From Prosthecobacter debontii (GTDB lineage: Bacteria; Verrucomicrobiota; Verrucomicrobiia; Verrucomicrobiales; Akkermansiaceae): DNA of 53,630 nucleotides. The position numbers and the translations under genes are program-made. The notes beneath the pieces were generated by a model. That model saw only the letters and a program-made list of their open reading frames with translations, searched no databases and was not told where the DNA came from. Location of the stretch: NCBI GenBank assembly GCA_945862245.1, contig CAMAXN010000014.1:1-53630 (forward strand), given 5' to 3'. This document shows, one piece after another, positions 27,161-36,745 of the stretch. Each line of letters starts with the position of its first letter. Positions within the stretch are counted from its first letter, which is position 1.

Positions 27161-28423
27161 TTGCAAGGTGTGAATGAAATTAATGCAGAGCTAGATGATA
27201 GGCATCTTGCGGTATGGGCGCGACAAGGGGCATTTCCCATAGCGCCAGAAGGCTATGGCTGGTTGGACAGGAAAGGTAACCGTCATTACTGCACCTCGTT
27301 AGATCAGCTTTCGAAGACGATTCGCGAGGACAATGCAAGTGTGGTGAACTTAGTTTGGACACCCGATTTCGCATACTGCCGCATCCCTGAGGAGGTTGAG
27401 GCTTTAGCCCAGCCGATTCAGGGAATTCGGAAACGCTGGGCTACCGACGACCTAGCAGATGCTCAGTATCGCTTGAGATATTTCGGGATCGGGCTGGCGG
27501 TGATTATCGGCTACATGGCCTACCAAGCTTTGAGGGTATTCGGCGAGCGTGAGAGGGAGGACGGGCTGGAACGTGTGGAATTCGTTATGAAAGTGCTCCG
27601 TGACTCCACCGCGGTCGGCGTCGCCATGCTTGCTTTTCTGATTTTCGCATTCATTCCATGGTATCAGGCACGAAAAAAAATACGCAAGACCGTTCACCGC
27701 GGCGGTAATCTTGCTATGAATGTCCCATTAATCCGTTTTGAGACCTGGCTGGATTTACAGAAAGCAATCGTAACATGGGCTTTGCTCGGGATTATTTCAT
27801 TGGTGTTTCTTGCGCAGGTAATCCATGACGGATCCATCCTCGGCTTTTATCAGTCAGTCAAGGATGCGGGGCTGCAGAAAGATTCATACAGGGGAGGGGA
27901 ATACTGGCGGCTTTTCACCGCCCCACTGCTGCACGGCGGGCTGATTCATTTCGTGATGAACGCCCTTGGGTTGCTCTATCTAGGAAAGCGGCTGGAGGTA
28001 TTTGCGAGCTGGCCTCACGTGCCGATGGTTTTCCTTTTCTCCGCAATGGTTGGTGGTGACGCCTCGGCGCGTATATACAATACCACATCGGTTGGTGCTT
28101 CTGGTGGTCTTATGGGTTGGTTAGGTTTCCTGCTTGTTTTCGAAGTACTCCATTCGGCACTTGTTCCGAAAAGCGCGAAGCGCCGCCTGCTAGGCGGTCT
28201 GCTAATGACGGCGTTGATCGGGTTGGTAGGATATCAGTTCATCGACAACGCGGCGCACTTTGGCGGATTAGTCGCAGGAATGGCTTACGCGATGATTGTT
28301 TTTCCCAAATCTGGCTCGGTGATGAGACCGAAAATGAACTTGTCCGACCGTATCGTCGGGTTGGGTTCATTGCTCGTGATCGCCGTTTCCGCTTTTTTTG
28401 CAGTAACCCGTATGTTGCAATAA
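27161..28423 (+). CDS. Rhomboid-family intramembrane serine protease with N-terminal extension
   Basis: The 420-residue membrane protein carries the rhomboid catalytic pair: serine in GASGGLMGWLGF (Ser314) and histidine in AHFGGLVAGM (His366). Upstream, HGGLIHFVMNALGLLYLG matches the conserved HxxxxHxxxN-type helix. The first 115 residues form a soluble domain (GYGWLDRKGNRHYCTSLDQL) that resembles a small sensing or GYF_2-like fold, then two extra membrane helices come before the rhomboid core. The start is TTG at 27161 or GTG at 27170; no ATG is available nearby. The substrate is unknown; its place after secG may be coincidental. Confidence 0.88.
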   Translation: MQGVNEINAELDDRHLAVWARQGAFPIAPEGYGWLDRKGNRHYCTSLDQLSKTIREDNASVVNLVWTPDFAYCRIPEEVEALAQPIQGIRKRWATDDLADAQYRLRYFGIGLAVIIGYMAYQALRVFGEREREDGLERVEFVMKVLRDSTAVGVAMLAFLIFAFIPWYQARKKIRKTVHRGGNLAMNVPLIRFETWLDLQKAIVTWALLGIISLVFLAQVIHDGSILGFYQSVKDAGLQKDSYRGGEYWRLFTAPLLHGGLIHFVMNALGLLYLGKRLEVFASWPHVPMVFLFSAMVGGDASARIYNTTSVGASGGLMGWLGFLLVFEVLHSALVPKSAKRRLLGGLLMTALIGLVGYQFIDNAAHFGGLVAGMAYAMIVFPKSGSVMRPKMNLSDRIVGLGSLLVIAVSAFFAVTRMLQ

Positions 28424-28481
28424 ATGCTCATTTCTATTGCTTGCGCGTACGTCGGTTGCCCGTCTAGGCTAACTCCACAAT

Positions 28482-29732
28482 ATGAGCGAGCGTCGGGTAG
28501 TAATTACAGGAATCGGGTGCATTTCGCCTTTGGGAAATGACCTCAAGACGACATGGGATGGTCTAAAAAACGGCCGCAGCGGGATCCGCAGGATCGAAGG
28601 CATTGATGTTACACCCTTTGACTGCAAAATCGCGGGCGAGATTCGTAACTTCGACGCGGACTGCCATTTTAGTGTGCCGAAGGATGCCCGCCGCTCAGAC
28701 CGCTATGTCCAGTATGCTGTGGCTGCCTCGAAGATGGCTGTGGAGGACTCTGGTCTTGATACAACGAAAATCGACGCCCGTCGGTATGGCGTGATGGTCG
28801 GCAGCGGGATCGGCGGACTTTCCACGATCGAGCGCGAGCATTCTGTTTTCATCGAGAAGGGGCCGCGCCGAGTCTCGCCTTTCACGATTCCGATGATGAT
28901 CTCGAACATCGCCTCCGGGATTATTTCCATGGAACACGGATTGCTCGGTCCGAACATGGTGATCGTCACCGCCTGCGCGACTTCGAACCACAATATCGGC
29001 GAGGCATGGCGCATCATCAAATTCGGTGATGCCGACGGTTTTCTCTGCGGCGGTGCGGAAGCAGCGGTGCTGCCGATGGGTCTCTGCGGTTTCGCGAACA
29101 TGAAGGCGCTGAGCACCCGCAACGACGAGCCGGAAAAGGCCTCGCGTCCCTTTGACAAGCACCGCGATGGATTCGTGATGGGTGAGGGCGCCGGTGTGGT
29201 AATGATCGAGGAACTCGAAACCGCCAAGGCGCGCGGCGCGAAAATTTATGCAGAGCTCATCGGTTACGGTGTCAGCGCGGATGCCTATCACTTGAGCGCC
29301 CCTTCGCCGGATGGCAGCGGCCCGGCTTACGCGATCGGCATGGCTCTGAAGCACGGGAAAAAGAATCCGAATGAGGTTCAATATCTCAACGCCCACGCCA
29401 CCTCCACCGGCCTCGGCGATGTGGCGGAAACGAAAGCCATCAAAGTCGCCTTCGGAGATTACGCTAAGAACGGCTTGATGGTCAGTTCTACGAAATCCAT
29501 GACCGGCCACATGCTCGGTGCAGCGGGTGGCATCGAACTGATCGCAAGTGTGATGGCCATTGTCGATGGCGTGATCCCTCCGACGATCAACATCGAGGAG
29601 CAGGATCCAGAGTGCGATCTCGACGTCGTGCCGAACGTAGCTCGCGAGCTTCCCGTCAAGGTGGCGCTCAGCAACAGCTTTGGTTTCGGCGGGCACAACG
29701 CCTCCGTCCTTGTCAGCAAATTCGAGGGCTAA
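28482..29732 (+). CDS. fabF: Beta-ketoacyl-ACP synthase II
   Basis: The 416-residue cytoplasmic enzyme elongates acyl-ACP with malonyl-ACP in fatty acid synthesis. The Cys-His-His triad is visible: Cys165 in TACATSNHNIGEA, His305 in NAHATSTGLGD and His343 in KSMTGHMLGAAGG. The FabF length and the GFGGHNASV terminus fit family II. There is no acpP or fabG neighbour. In most FabF proteins the nucleophile segment is TACATGTH; the SN in place of GT is a small deviation of unknown effect. Confidence 0.95.
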   Translation: MSERRVVITGIGCISPLGNDLKTTWDGLKNGRSGIRRIEGIDVTPFDCKIAGEIRNFDADCHFSVPKDARRSDRYVQYAVAASKMAVEDSGLDTTKIDARRYGVMVGSGIGGLSTIEREHSVFIEKGPRRVSPFTIPMMISNIASGIISMEHGLLGPNMVIVTACATSNHNIGEAWRIIKFGDADGFLCGGAEAAVLPMGLCGFANMKALSTRNDEPEKASRPFDKHRDGFVMGEGAGVVMIEELETAKARGAKIYAELIGYGVSADAYHLSAPSPDGSGPAYAIGMALKHGKKNPNEVQYLNAHATSTGLGDVAETKAIKVAFGDYAKNGLMVSSTKSMTGHMLGAAGGIELIASVMAIVDGVIPPTINIEEQDPECDLDVVPNVARELPVKVALSNSFGFGGHNASVLVSKFEG

Positions 29733-29774
29733 GAAAATTTTTCACACCGAGAAAAACCTGTTGAAGGCAATTTC

Positions 29775-30470
29775 ATGAATCAGGAACGGGAGGATGGAGG
29801 GAAAATCATCCTCGTGCCGACTCCAATTGGGAACCTCGGCGATATCACATTGCGGGCTCTCGAAGTCTTGAAAAATGCGGATCGGATCGCCTGCGAGGAT
29901 ACCCGTCACTCCGGGATACTTCTCGCACACCACGGTATTTCCGGGAAGCCGCTGGTCTCGCTCCATGAGCACAATGAGAGTCGGAAGGCACCCGAACTCG
30001 TCGCCGCCGCGAAGGCCGGCGAGCGCATCGCTTTCATCAGCGACGCAGGCATGCCGGGCGTTTCCGATCCCGGGTATCGTCTAGTGCAGGCGTGCCTTGA
30101 AGCGGATGTGCCGTTCGAAGTTTTACCCGGCCCTTCGGCGGTGCTGATGGCGCTGATCGGCTCCGGCTTGCCCTGCCACGCGTTCCGCTTCGGCGGTTTC
30201 CTCTCCGTGAAATCCGGCAAGCGCCGCAGCGCCATGTCAGATGCCCTCGAAAGCGGTGAGACCGGCATTTTTTTTGAAAGCCCGCACCGCATCGTTTCCA
30301 CTTTGGAAATCCTCACGGAGATCGCTCCGGAGGCACAAGTCTGCGTGGCACGGGAACTCACGAAAAAATTCGAGACGTATCACCGGGGGAAACCAGGCGA
30401 ACTACTCGATTGGTTCAAATCTCACGGCACAAAAGGCGAAATGGTCATTCTGATGAATGCTTCGCGCTGA
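29775..30470 (+). CDS. rsmI: 16S rRNA (cytidine(1402)-2'-O)-methyltransferase
   Basis: The 231-residue protein belongs to the tetrapyrrole-methylase fold and matches RsmI, which methylates the ribose of C1402 in 16S rRNA with SAM. Diagnostic segments are LVPTPIGNLGDITLRALEVL (residues 14-33), CEDTRHSG, SDAGMPGVSDPGYRLV and LPGPSAVLMAL, then FFESPHR. The family is usually 230-290 residues; this copy lacks the C-terminal helical extension. It starts 42 bases after fabF. Confidence 0.96.
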   Translation: MNQEREDGGKIILVPTPIGNLGDITLRALEVLKNADRIACEDTRHSGILLAHHGISGKPLVSLHEHNESRKAPELVAAAKAGERIAFISDAGMPGVSDPGYRLVQACLEADVPFEVLPGPSAVLMALIGSGLPCHAFRFGGFLSVKSGKRRSAMSDALESGETGIFFESPHRIVSTLEILTEIAPEAQVCVARELTKKFETYHRGKPGELLDWFKSHGTKGEMVILMNASR

Positions 30471-30513
30471 CCCGCCATCGACAAAGCCACTTCCATCTCC
30501 CACAAACCTCTGC

Positions 30514-30816
30514 ATGAAAAAAACTTTCCCGCTCGAAATGCCGAATCACAAGCCGCCGCGCGTCATCGAGGGCATCAAGGCGGAGATCCGCAAATACCTG
30601 AAACGTGAGCGCCGCAAGCCCTTGCCCGAGGGCGTCGATTTCTGGGATTTTGACTGCCGCACCGGTAAGGAAACGGAATCCGCAGAACCCGTCCATGTTT
30701 CCGAAATTACGAAAAGCATTGATACCGCTTCGCAGGAAAACTGGCCAGCCATCCACATCGAGATCCTCGCAAAGCAAGGTCATCGGACGAAGGTTGCGGT
30801 GCCGGAAGAAAGCTGA
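30514..30816 (+). CDS. DUF6172 family protein
   Basis: The 100-residue soluble protein begins MKKTFPLEMPNHKPPRVIEG and has the family-like core KYLKRERRKPLPEGVDFWDF (residues 30-49). I recall this pattern as DUF6172, a family without known function. I chose the ATG at 30514 because the family begins with MKKTF; an in-frame ATG at 30457 inside rsmI would add 19 unrelated residues. It lies 44 bases after rsmI and 70 before hemC, so it is probably co-transcribed. Confidence 0.82.
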   Translation: MKKTFPLEMPNHKPPRVIEGIKAEIRKYLKRERRKPLPEGVDFWDFDCRTGKETESAEPVHVSEITKSIDTASQENWPAIHIEILAKQGHRTKVAVPEES

Positions 30817-30886
30817 TTTTCTCTGAGGGTAATCCTTTCCCTTGCGTCTCATGAAGTTGCGCGGCATGGAGGGGCGGACAGGAACG

Positions 30887-31819
30887 ATGACCGGAAGAAT
30901 AATCACGATTGGCACGCGCGGCAGCGAACTCGCCTTGGTGCAGGCAACTGCTACCGAGGGCTTGCTTGGCGCGAAATTTCCGGAAGCGGAAATCCGGCGA
31001 AATGTAATCACCACCACGGGCGACCGCCGCACGGATGTCTCTCTGGCAGATGTCGCGAAGTCCGAGGGCACTTTCGATAAGGGCGTTTTTATCAAGGAAC
31101 TAGAGGAGGCGCTGGACGATGGATCGGTCGATATCGCGGTGCACAGCCTCAAGGATATGCCGACGGTGCTCGATCCGCGCTTCCGGCTCGCCGCGACTTT
31201 GGAAAGAGCTCCTGTCTGTGATGTCCTGCTTACGAAACAATCCGGTGGCCTCGACGCTTTGGAAAAGGGCGCACGGGTCGGCACGAGCAGCGTGCGACGC
31301 GCGAAGCAAATTTCCTTTCTCCGCCCCGATCTCACTGTCCTCGATTTGCGCGGCAATGTGCCGACACGCATCCGTAAACTCGCAGAAGGGGATCAATACG
31401 ACGCGATCTTGCTCGCCGAGGCTGGCTTATTGAGGCTCGGTTTCCTTTCGGGAAATGATGCTGTTAGCGGCTTTCCCGGCGTGTTCGCCCATAGGCTTCC
31501 CGAAAATGAATTTTTTCCGGCGGCAGGGCAGGGGGCCATCGGGCTGGAGGTTCGCGCGGATGATGCCGAATCACAGGCATTTGCCGAATCAATCTGTCAT
31601 GCTGATACCTGGACCAAGGTGACGGCCGAGCGCGAGTTCCTGCGCCTGCTAGACGGCGGTTGCCATACTCCCGTTGGCGTTTATTCTTTTCTCGAAGAGG
31701 GCGTGATCAGCCTCTTCGCCCGCGTTTTCCCAGAAGAAGGCGGCACGCCTAAAACCGGCGAGGCCAAGGGCACGGATCCTATCGCAGTCGCACACGAACT
31801 TTTTAAATCGCTCAAATGA
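30887..31819 (+). CDS. hemC: Hydroxymethylbilane synthase (porphobilinogen deaminase)
   Basis: The 310-residue enzyme links four porphobilinogens into hydroxymethylbilane in heme and corrinoid synthesis. Motifs are TIGTRGSELALVQA (7-20), KEIEGTFDKGVF-like KSEGTFDKGVFIKELEEAL, AVHSLKDMPT, LDLRGNVPTRIRKL, and the dipyrromethane-cofactor cysteine in DGGCHTPVG (about residue 259). The ATG at 30887 puts the start just before the first strand; an upstream in-frame ATG at 30842 would add 15 residues. The stop overlaps cobA-hemD by four bases. Confidence 0.96.
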   Translation: MTGRIITIGTRGSELALVQATATEGLLGAKFPEAEIRRNVITTTGDRRTDVSLADVAKSEGTFDKGVFIKELEEALDDGSVDIAVHSLKDMPTVLDPRFRLAATLERAPVCDVLLTKQSGGLDALEKGARVGTSSVRRAKQISFLRPDLTVLDLRGNVPTRIRKLAEGDQYDAILLAEAGLLRLGFLSGNDAVSGFPGVFAHRLPENEFFPAAGQGAIGLEVRADDAESQAFAESICHADTWTKVTAEREFLRLLDGGCHTPVGVYSFLEEGVISLFARVFPEEGGTPKTGEAKGTDPIAVAHELFKSLK

Positions 31820-33324
31820 CATCTACAGGAATCTGCTATCTCGTCGGCGCCGGCCCCGGCGATCTCGGTCTCGTCACCCTCCGCGCGAAGGAGTGCATCG
31901 AAACCTGCGACGTGCTCGTTTACGATGCGCTGAGCAGCCCCGAGTTGCTGCACTGGACGAAGCCTGGCTGCGAGAAAATTTACGTCGGAAAGCGCGCTCG
32001 GGATCACTCGGTTCCGCAGGATCAGATCAACCAGATCATCGTGGATCATGCGAAGAACGGTAAGATCGTGACCCGACTCAAGGGCGGCGATCCAATGATT
32101 TTCGCCCGCGGCGGCGAGGAGGCGGCGGAACTCGCAGAGGCGGGTGTCGCGTTTGAAATCGTGCCCGGCATCAGTTCCGCCATCGGCGGGCCGGCCTACG
32201 CGGGCATCCCTGTGACTCACCGCGACCACAACACCCAGCTCACCATTTTCACTGGCCACGAGGATCCCACGAAAGGCTTCTCCTCCATCGATTACGCCCA
32301 GCTCGCGAAGGCTCCGGGCACCAAGGTTTTTCTGATGGGTGTCGCCCGTCTTCGTGAAATTACCTCCTCTTTCATCGAGCACGGCGCGGCAGCAGATACT
32401 CCCATCGCCCTCGTCCGCTGGGCGACGACTGGCTCGCAGTGGACGATTGTGGGGACTCTGGAAACCATTGCCGACATCGCGGAAAAGGAAGGCTTTTCCT
32501 CTCCCGCTGTCGCCGTCATCGGAAACGTGGTGAACGAGCGTGCGAAGATCAATTGGTTTGAGAAGCGCCCGCTGTTTGGAAAGAAAATCGTCGTCACCCG
32601 CACCCGCGAGCAGGCGGGCGATCTCAGTAAGCGCCTCCAGAATCTCGGCGCGGATGTAATCGAACTTCCCACCATCCGTATCGAGCTGCCGGAGGATCGC
32701 GAGGGCTTCGCAGAGGGCGTCATCAACGCCCACGAATACGACTGGCTCGTCTTCACCAGCCCGAATGGGGTCGAGAAATTCTTCGATGCGTTTTTCGCCA
32801 CCTACGAGGATGCTCGTAGTTTGGGAAACCCCAAGATCGCCGCCATCGGCCCCGGCACTGCCGCGAAGATCCGCGAATACCGCATCGGCGTGGATCTGCT
32901 GCCGAAGCAGTTTGTTGCCGAAGGGTTGATCGATGCTTTTAAGGAACTCAATGTCGAGAATCAGACGATGCTCTGGATCAAAGCCGCTGAGTCGCGAGAC
33001 GTGATTTACGATGGATTGATGAAACTTGGCGCCATCGTCGATGAATGCATCGCCTACCGCACCGTGCCGGAAACGGACGACTACACCGGCGCGCAAGCAA
33101 AGTTTATCGAAGACGGCGCGGACATGGTCACTTTCACCTCCAGCTCCACCGCCGAGCATTTCTTCGCCCTCGGACTGCCTTGGCCGGAGCGCTGCGTCGC
33201 CGCTAGCATCGGCCCGGTCACTTCAGCGACGCTCAAAGTGCTCGACCACAAGCCTGCCGTCGAAGCCGCCCAGCACGATATCCCTGGTTTGGTGAAGTCA
33301 ATTACCGATTACTTCCGCAAGTAA
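31816..33324 (+). CDS. cobA-hemD: Uroporphyrinogen-III C-methyltransferase / uroporphyrinogen-III synthase fusion
   Basis: The 502-residue protein fuses two consecutive enzymes. Residues 1-245 are the SAM-dependent SUMT/CobA domain (VGAGPGDLGLVTLRAKE, VVDH-like VPQDQINQIIVDHA, RLKGGDPMIFARGGEE, GIPVTHRD), which makes precorrin-2. Residues about 255-500 are HemD (VVTRTREQAGDLSKRL, WLVFTSPNGVEKFF, and VTFTSSSTAEHFF), which closes hydroxymethylbilane to uroporphyrinogen III. The fusion is common and lies directly after hemC with a four-base overlap, so the three steps share one operon. The domain order is the usual CobA-HemD. Confidence 0.95.
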   Translation: MTSTGICYLVGAGPGDLGLVTLRAKECIETCDVLVYDALSSPELLHWTKPGCEKIYVGKRARDHSVPQDQINQIIVDHAKNGKIVTRLKGGDPMIFARGGEEAAELAEAGVAFEIVPGISSAIGGPAYAGIPVTHRDHNTQLTIFTGHEDPTKGFSSIDYAQLAKAPGTKVFLMGVARLREITSSFIEHGAAADTPIALVRWATTGSQWTIVGTLETIADIAEKEGFSSPAVAVIGNVVNERAKINWFEKRPLFGKKIVVTRTREQAGDLSKRLQNLGADVIELPTIRIELPEDREGFAEGVINAHEYDWLVFTSPNGVEKFFDAFFATYEDARSLGNPKIAAIGPGTAAKIREYRIGVDLLPKQFVAEGLIDAFKELNVENQTMLWIKAAESRDVIYDGLMKLGAIVDECIAYRTVPETDDYTGAQAKFIEDGADMVTFTSSSTAEHFFALGLPWPERCVAASIGPVTSATLKVLDHKPAVEAAQHDIPGLVKSITDYFRK

Positions 33325-33330
33325 TCCGCG

Positions 33331-33474
33331 ATGAAACCAATCTTGCTTTTACTATTCTCTGGTCTCACACTCGTTGGCGGTAAGACACAAGACTCTGGTC
33401 TGAAGATTGGTTCTTTTAAGGGTCTGCCCGCAAAAAGTAAATTTTTAGCAGGCAGCAAAATCGCTACAAAATAA
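33331..33474 (+). CDS. Short secreted peptide (47 residues)
   Basis: An ATG six bases after the cobA-hemD stop opens a 47-codon frame. The first 16 residues look like a signal peptide (MKPILLLLFSGLTLVGG), and the rest is basic and glycine/lysine-rich (GLKIGSFKGLPAKSKFLAGS, then KIATK). It may be a real small exported peptide or the remains of a longer secreted protein. Only size and signal-like start support it. Confidence 0.38.
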   Translation: MKPILLLLFSGLTLVGGKTQDSGLKIGSFKGLPAKSKFLAGSKIATK

Positions 33475-33905
33475 ATTTTGCCGAAGCGGTCTTGGGAGCT
33501 ACAATGTAAGTGTTATATATCAAATTATTGCATAGCCACTCCCTAGAATACTAGAAAAAAAGCCCATCATGAAGGCGGCTACTGGACGATGGTAAAGCTA
33601 GAGTGGAGCCGGTCACGGCGGATACGAATGTCTTTCCTTCCTGGGTAGATTTGCCGGGTCGGTGAGTTCCGGTAGCCACTTCTGCAATGCGTGATAGCTT
33701 GGTTGCCAGCGTGTCATGCGCCAGACCATTTCCACCCCCGCCAGACAACCCCATGTCATCTAGCAGTTGAACCCCATCCGCCGAAAAATCGCCATCGATA
33801 GACATCTTGGCAAAGCAGTTAGTAATGCTACGTTTGTGCTGAATGATAGTTGCTGTGAATCTCCAGTGTCAGAGGGTAACCGGTGGGGACTAGGGATTTT
33901 TTGCT
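33475..33905. other. Intergenic stretch with a possible decayed transposase tail
   Basis: No intact gene is seen in these 431 bases. On the minus strand, 33729-33613 encodes 38 residues that include WRMTRWQPSYHALQKWLPEL and LTDPA, which from memory resembles the C-terminal part of transposases common in this phylum (IS110-like); the frame then stops and the upstream part is broken. This would make the stretch a remnant of an insertion sequence. The match was not checked against a database. Confidence 0.28.
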
Positions 33906-34037
33906 ATGAAATATCTCCCACCGAATCACCGTAACGCTTTTTCACTCCTTTCCCCCGCAAGCCCCAATTTGCTTTTTTACGATCCTAACACTAGTTGTCT
34001 TAACGTACTTCACCACAAAAGCAAATTCCCTGAAAAA

Positions 34038-36452
34038 ATGAAAATAATGAATCGCATGACTGTCGCACTCGCAGCACCCCTTATGATCAGTCTCCTCGTG
34101 ATAGCGGCCACGCCAGGAAGCGACGGCTATTATGGCAAGAACAAGGTCGCGGACAAGGCACAGGTTGTTGCCCATCCCTTCGACCTCGGCCAGGTGAAGC
34201 TGCTCCCGAGCCAGTTCCAGAACGCCATGGAGATCAACCGGAAATACCTACTGGATCTCAACGCCGACCGGATGCTCTGGCCGTATTACGAACGAGCTGG
34301 TCTGCCGATCAAAGGCGAGCGCTATGGTGGATGGGAACTCAAGGACATCGTCGGACAGACCACCGGCCACTATTTAAGCGCCCTGTCCCTCATGTATGCC
34401 AGTTCGGGTGATCAGCGGTGCAAGGAACGGGTCGATTATGTTGTAAGCGAGATTGCCAGGGCCCAGAAGAAGCATGGCAATGGCTACACTGGACCCGTCC
34501 GCACCGAGGTCTGGACGAATATCTTCAGTGGCGATTTGAAGGCCCATAAATGGGGGGTTGGGGGTGGCTACGTCCCATGGTACGTCATTCACAAAACCTT
34601 TGCCGGCCTCATCGACGCCTATATTCAGGCCGACAACAAGCAGGCTCTGGAGGTGGTGATTAAACTCGCCGACTGGGCCAAGAAGGGGACCGATAATCTC
34701 GATGAAGCGCAGTTCCAGAACATGCTTCAGTCCGAGTACGGCGGGATGTCGGAGTCCCTCGCGCACCTTTACGCCATCACCGGCAATAAGGATTATCTGA
34801 CTTTCGCCCAACGCTTCGACCACAAGGAAATTCTTGATCCTCTGGAAAAGAAGGAGGACAAGCTAGACGGGTATCACGTCAACACGCAACTCCCTAAGGT
34901 TCTCAGCGCTGCCCGCCTCTACGAACTCACCGGTGAAGAGCGTTATGGAACCGCCGTCAAATTTCTTTGGGACCGGGTTGTCAACACCCGCTCTATGGCT
35001 CCTGGCGGCGTCGATGATCGCGAGCACTTTTATAAAGCTGGCGAAGAATCGGCTCACCTCGCCTGGAACAGCAGCGAAACTTGCTCGGTCTACAACATGT
35101 TGAAGTTGACCCGCTCGGTGTTCGCTTGGAACCCTACAGCCGCCACCATGGACTATTATGAGCGGGCGCTTTACAACCAGATTCTCGGTTCACAAGACCC
35201 CGCGAGCGGCGGCATGACTTACTACTACAACCTCAAACCGGGTCATTTCAAAATCTACAGCACCCCATTTGACTCCATGTGGTGCTGTGTTGGTTCAGGA
35301 ATCGAGAACCACTCGAAGTATGCCGACACCATCTACTCTCACAATGACAACACCCTCTGGGTCAACCTTTTCATTCCCTCGTTGCTCGATTGGCAGGAAA
35401 AGGATGTGCGCGTTCGCATGGAAACGAAGTTTCCCGCAGACGAGACTATCAATCTAACACTCAGTACCAAAAAATCCCAGAAACTCGCCCTGAAGATTCG
35501 CGTTCCTTATTGGGCTACCAAAGGGGCCGAGGTCACCATTAATGGTGTGAAACAGAATGTCAAATCGACCCCCGCAAGTTACCTAACCTTGTCGCGTCAG
35601 TGGATAGATGGCGACAAAATTTCCGTTCGCCTGCCGATGGACCTCCATCTCCGCCCAGCGAGGGACAATGAGAATTCGATTACCATCATGTATGGTCCGG
35701 TGGTGCTCGCGGGTGAACTTGGCACCAAAGGAATGCCGAATGTTTTTTGCCCCGATCAAACCGCACACAGTGGTGCGCTTGATCCTCCAGTCCCGGTGCT
35801 TGCTGTTGGCGCGGACATGGATCCCTCCTCATGGGTGAAACGGGTACCCGGCGAGACGCTGCGGTTCAAAACGGTCGGTGTCGGCAAGCCGGACGATGTC
35901 AGCCTGATCCCCATTGCCGATTTGCACCGCCAGCGCTACACGGCCTACTGGCAGACGATGGCGCCCGAGGACTGGCAGCCCGCCCAAGCCCTCGAGCCGG
36001 AGAAGGTCTCTGCGAGCGATCTCAGCCCCGGACTTGACTTCAAATACTTCGAGGGTGCCTGGACAGAACTTCCAGAGTTTAGCAAACTTCAAGAAAAGAA
36101 GGTCGGCACAGTCGAGAATCTCGACCTCTCGATCCGGGGTCAAAATGACAACTTCGGGATCGTCTTCTCCGGCTATCTAAAAATCGCGGAGAAGGGTGAG
36201 TATATCTTCGCCATCCGAAGTGACGACGGCTCCCGTATCACACTCGCCGGCAGGGAACTCATACACAATGACGGGATTCACGATATGACCGCCGCCCTGT
36301 CGAAACCCGTCCTGTTGTCTCCCGGCTTCTACCCCTTGGAGGTGGAGTATTTCGAGGCGGGTGGTGGCGAGGGACTCGAAATTCACACCTATTCCCCTGT
36401 TGATGGAAGCTGGGACCAACTCTCAAAGTCGATGCTATTCCGGCGAAAGTAA
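34038..36452 (+). CDS. Glycoside hydrolase family 127 protein with C-terminal PA14 domain
   Basis: From the ATG at 34038 the protein has 804 residues. A signal peptide lies at about 1-24 (MNRMTVALAAPLMISLLVIA). The GH127 (beta-L-arabinofuranosidase) catalytic region (about 45-580) is shown by GGWELKDIVGQTTGHYLSA, SSETCSVYNM (Glu347, Cys349) and MWCCVGSGIENHSKY, whose Cys-Cys at 416-417 matches the zinc and nucleophile cysteines of the family. A PA14-like domain (about 650-800, with FAIRSDDGSRITL) ends the chain. It probably removes L-arabinofuranose or related sugars outside the cytoplasm. An in-frame ATG at 33906 would add 44 residues that do not look like a signal, so I reject it. Confidence 0.86.
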   Translation: MKIMNRMTVALAAPLMISLLVIAATPGSDGYYGKNKVADKAQVVAHPFDLGQVKLLPSQFQNAMEINRKYLLDLNADRMLWPYYERAGLPIKGERYGGWELKDIVGQTTGHYLSALSLMYASSGDQRCKERVDYVVSEIARAQKKHGNGYTGPVRTEVWTNIFSGDLKAHKWGVGGGYVPWYVIHKTFAGLIDAYIQADNKQALEVVIKLADWAKKGTDNLDEAQFQNMLQSEYGGMSESLAHLYAITGNKDYLTFAQRFDHKEILDPLEKKEDKLDGYHVNTQLPKVLSAARLYELTGEERYGTAVKFLWDRVVNTRSMAPGGVDDREHFYKAGEESAHLAWNSSETCSVYNMLKLTRSVFAWNPTAATMDYYERALYNQILGSQDPASGGMTYYYNLKPGHFKIYSTPFDSMWCCVGSGIENHSKYADTIYSHNDNTLWVNLFIPSLLDWQEKDVRVRMETKFPADETINLTLSTKKSQKLALKIRVPYWATKGAEVTINGVKQNVKSTPASYLTLSRQWIDGDKISVRLPMDLHLRPARDNENSITIMYGPVVLAGELGTKGMPNVFCPDQTAHSGALDPPVPVLAVGADMDPSSWVKRVPGETLRFKTVGVGKPDDVSLIPIADLHRQRYTAYWQTMAPEDWQPAQALEPEKVSASDLSPGLDFKYFEGAWTELPEFSKLQEKKVGTVENLDLSIRGQNDNFGIVFSGYLKIAEKGEYIFAIRSDDGSRITLAGRELIHNDGIHDMTAALSKPVLLSPGFYPLEVEYFEAGGGEGLEIHTYSPVDGSWDQLSKSMLFRRK

Positions 36453-36717
36453 GACATGTATTTTGCGAAGCATATTGATGATTTAGTGAATGGATGGGCG
36501 GATTCAATCCAGAAATGCAACAAGGTATTTTATTCATCCTCAACGATTTATGCTCAAGAGGACATTTTCTTTCACGCAACCCACTTAAAGGCATTATTTT
36601 GTGGGTAGCGGTAGAGAAAAATGCCCTGAAACTCTGTCAGCACGGACGTTGAATTTCCGGGTTGAATCCGCCAGGTCTTTTTCTTTCCCTACTGTTTTAA
36701 ACTACCCCCAAAGTAGA
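36453..36717. other. Intergenic stretch before the secretion-type locus
   Basis: The 302 bases between the glycosidase and the lipoprotein gene hold the promoter at 36718-36745 and no convincing gene. A 50-codon frame (36456-36608) has no signal peptide, family or RBS. I see no strong terminator. Confidence 0.5.
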
Positions 36718-36745
36718 TTGACCATTTGTTTATTGGAGTTATAAG
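36718..36745 (+). promoter_or_regulatory. Sigma-70-like promoter for the lipoprotein gene
   Basis: TTGACC (36718-36723), a 16-base spacer and TATAAG (36740-36745) lie nine bases before the ATG at 36755. The 12-mer ATTGACCATTTG around the -35 box recurs with one mismatch at 39603-39614. Confidence 0.52.

Noticed and set aside
28695..29696. A 333-codon minus-strand frame
   Set aside because: Antisense to fabF; rich in His, Asp and Arg as expected from reversed codons, no family features.
31681..33159. A 492-codon minus-strand frame
   Set aside because: It lies entirely opposite the hemC end and cobA-hemD, whose frames have clear enzyme motifs; its translation has none.
33551..33805. 84-codon minus-strand frame
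   Set aside because: Glycine-rich low-complexity translation; another frame of the same stretch gives the transposase-like peptide, so this is unlikely to be a gene.
33906..34037. Upstream start of the GH127 gene
   Set aside because: The 44 added residues have no signal peptide and push the real signal sequence inside the protein.
36456..36608. 50-codon frame after the GH127 gene
   Set aside because: No ribosome site, signal peptide or recognisable domain; composition is like the surrounding non-coding DNA.
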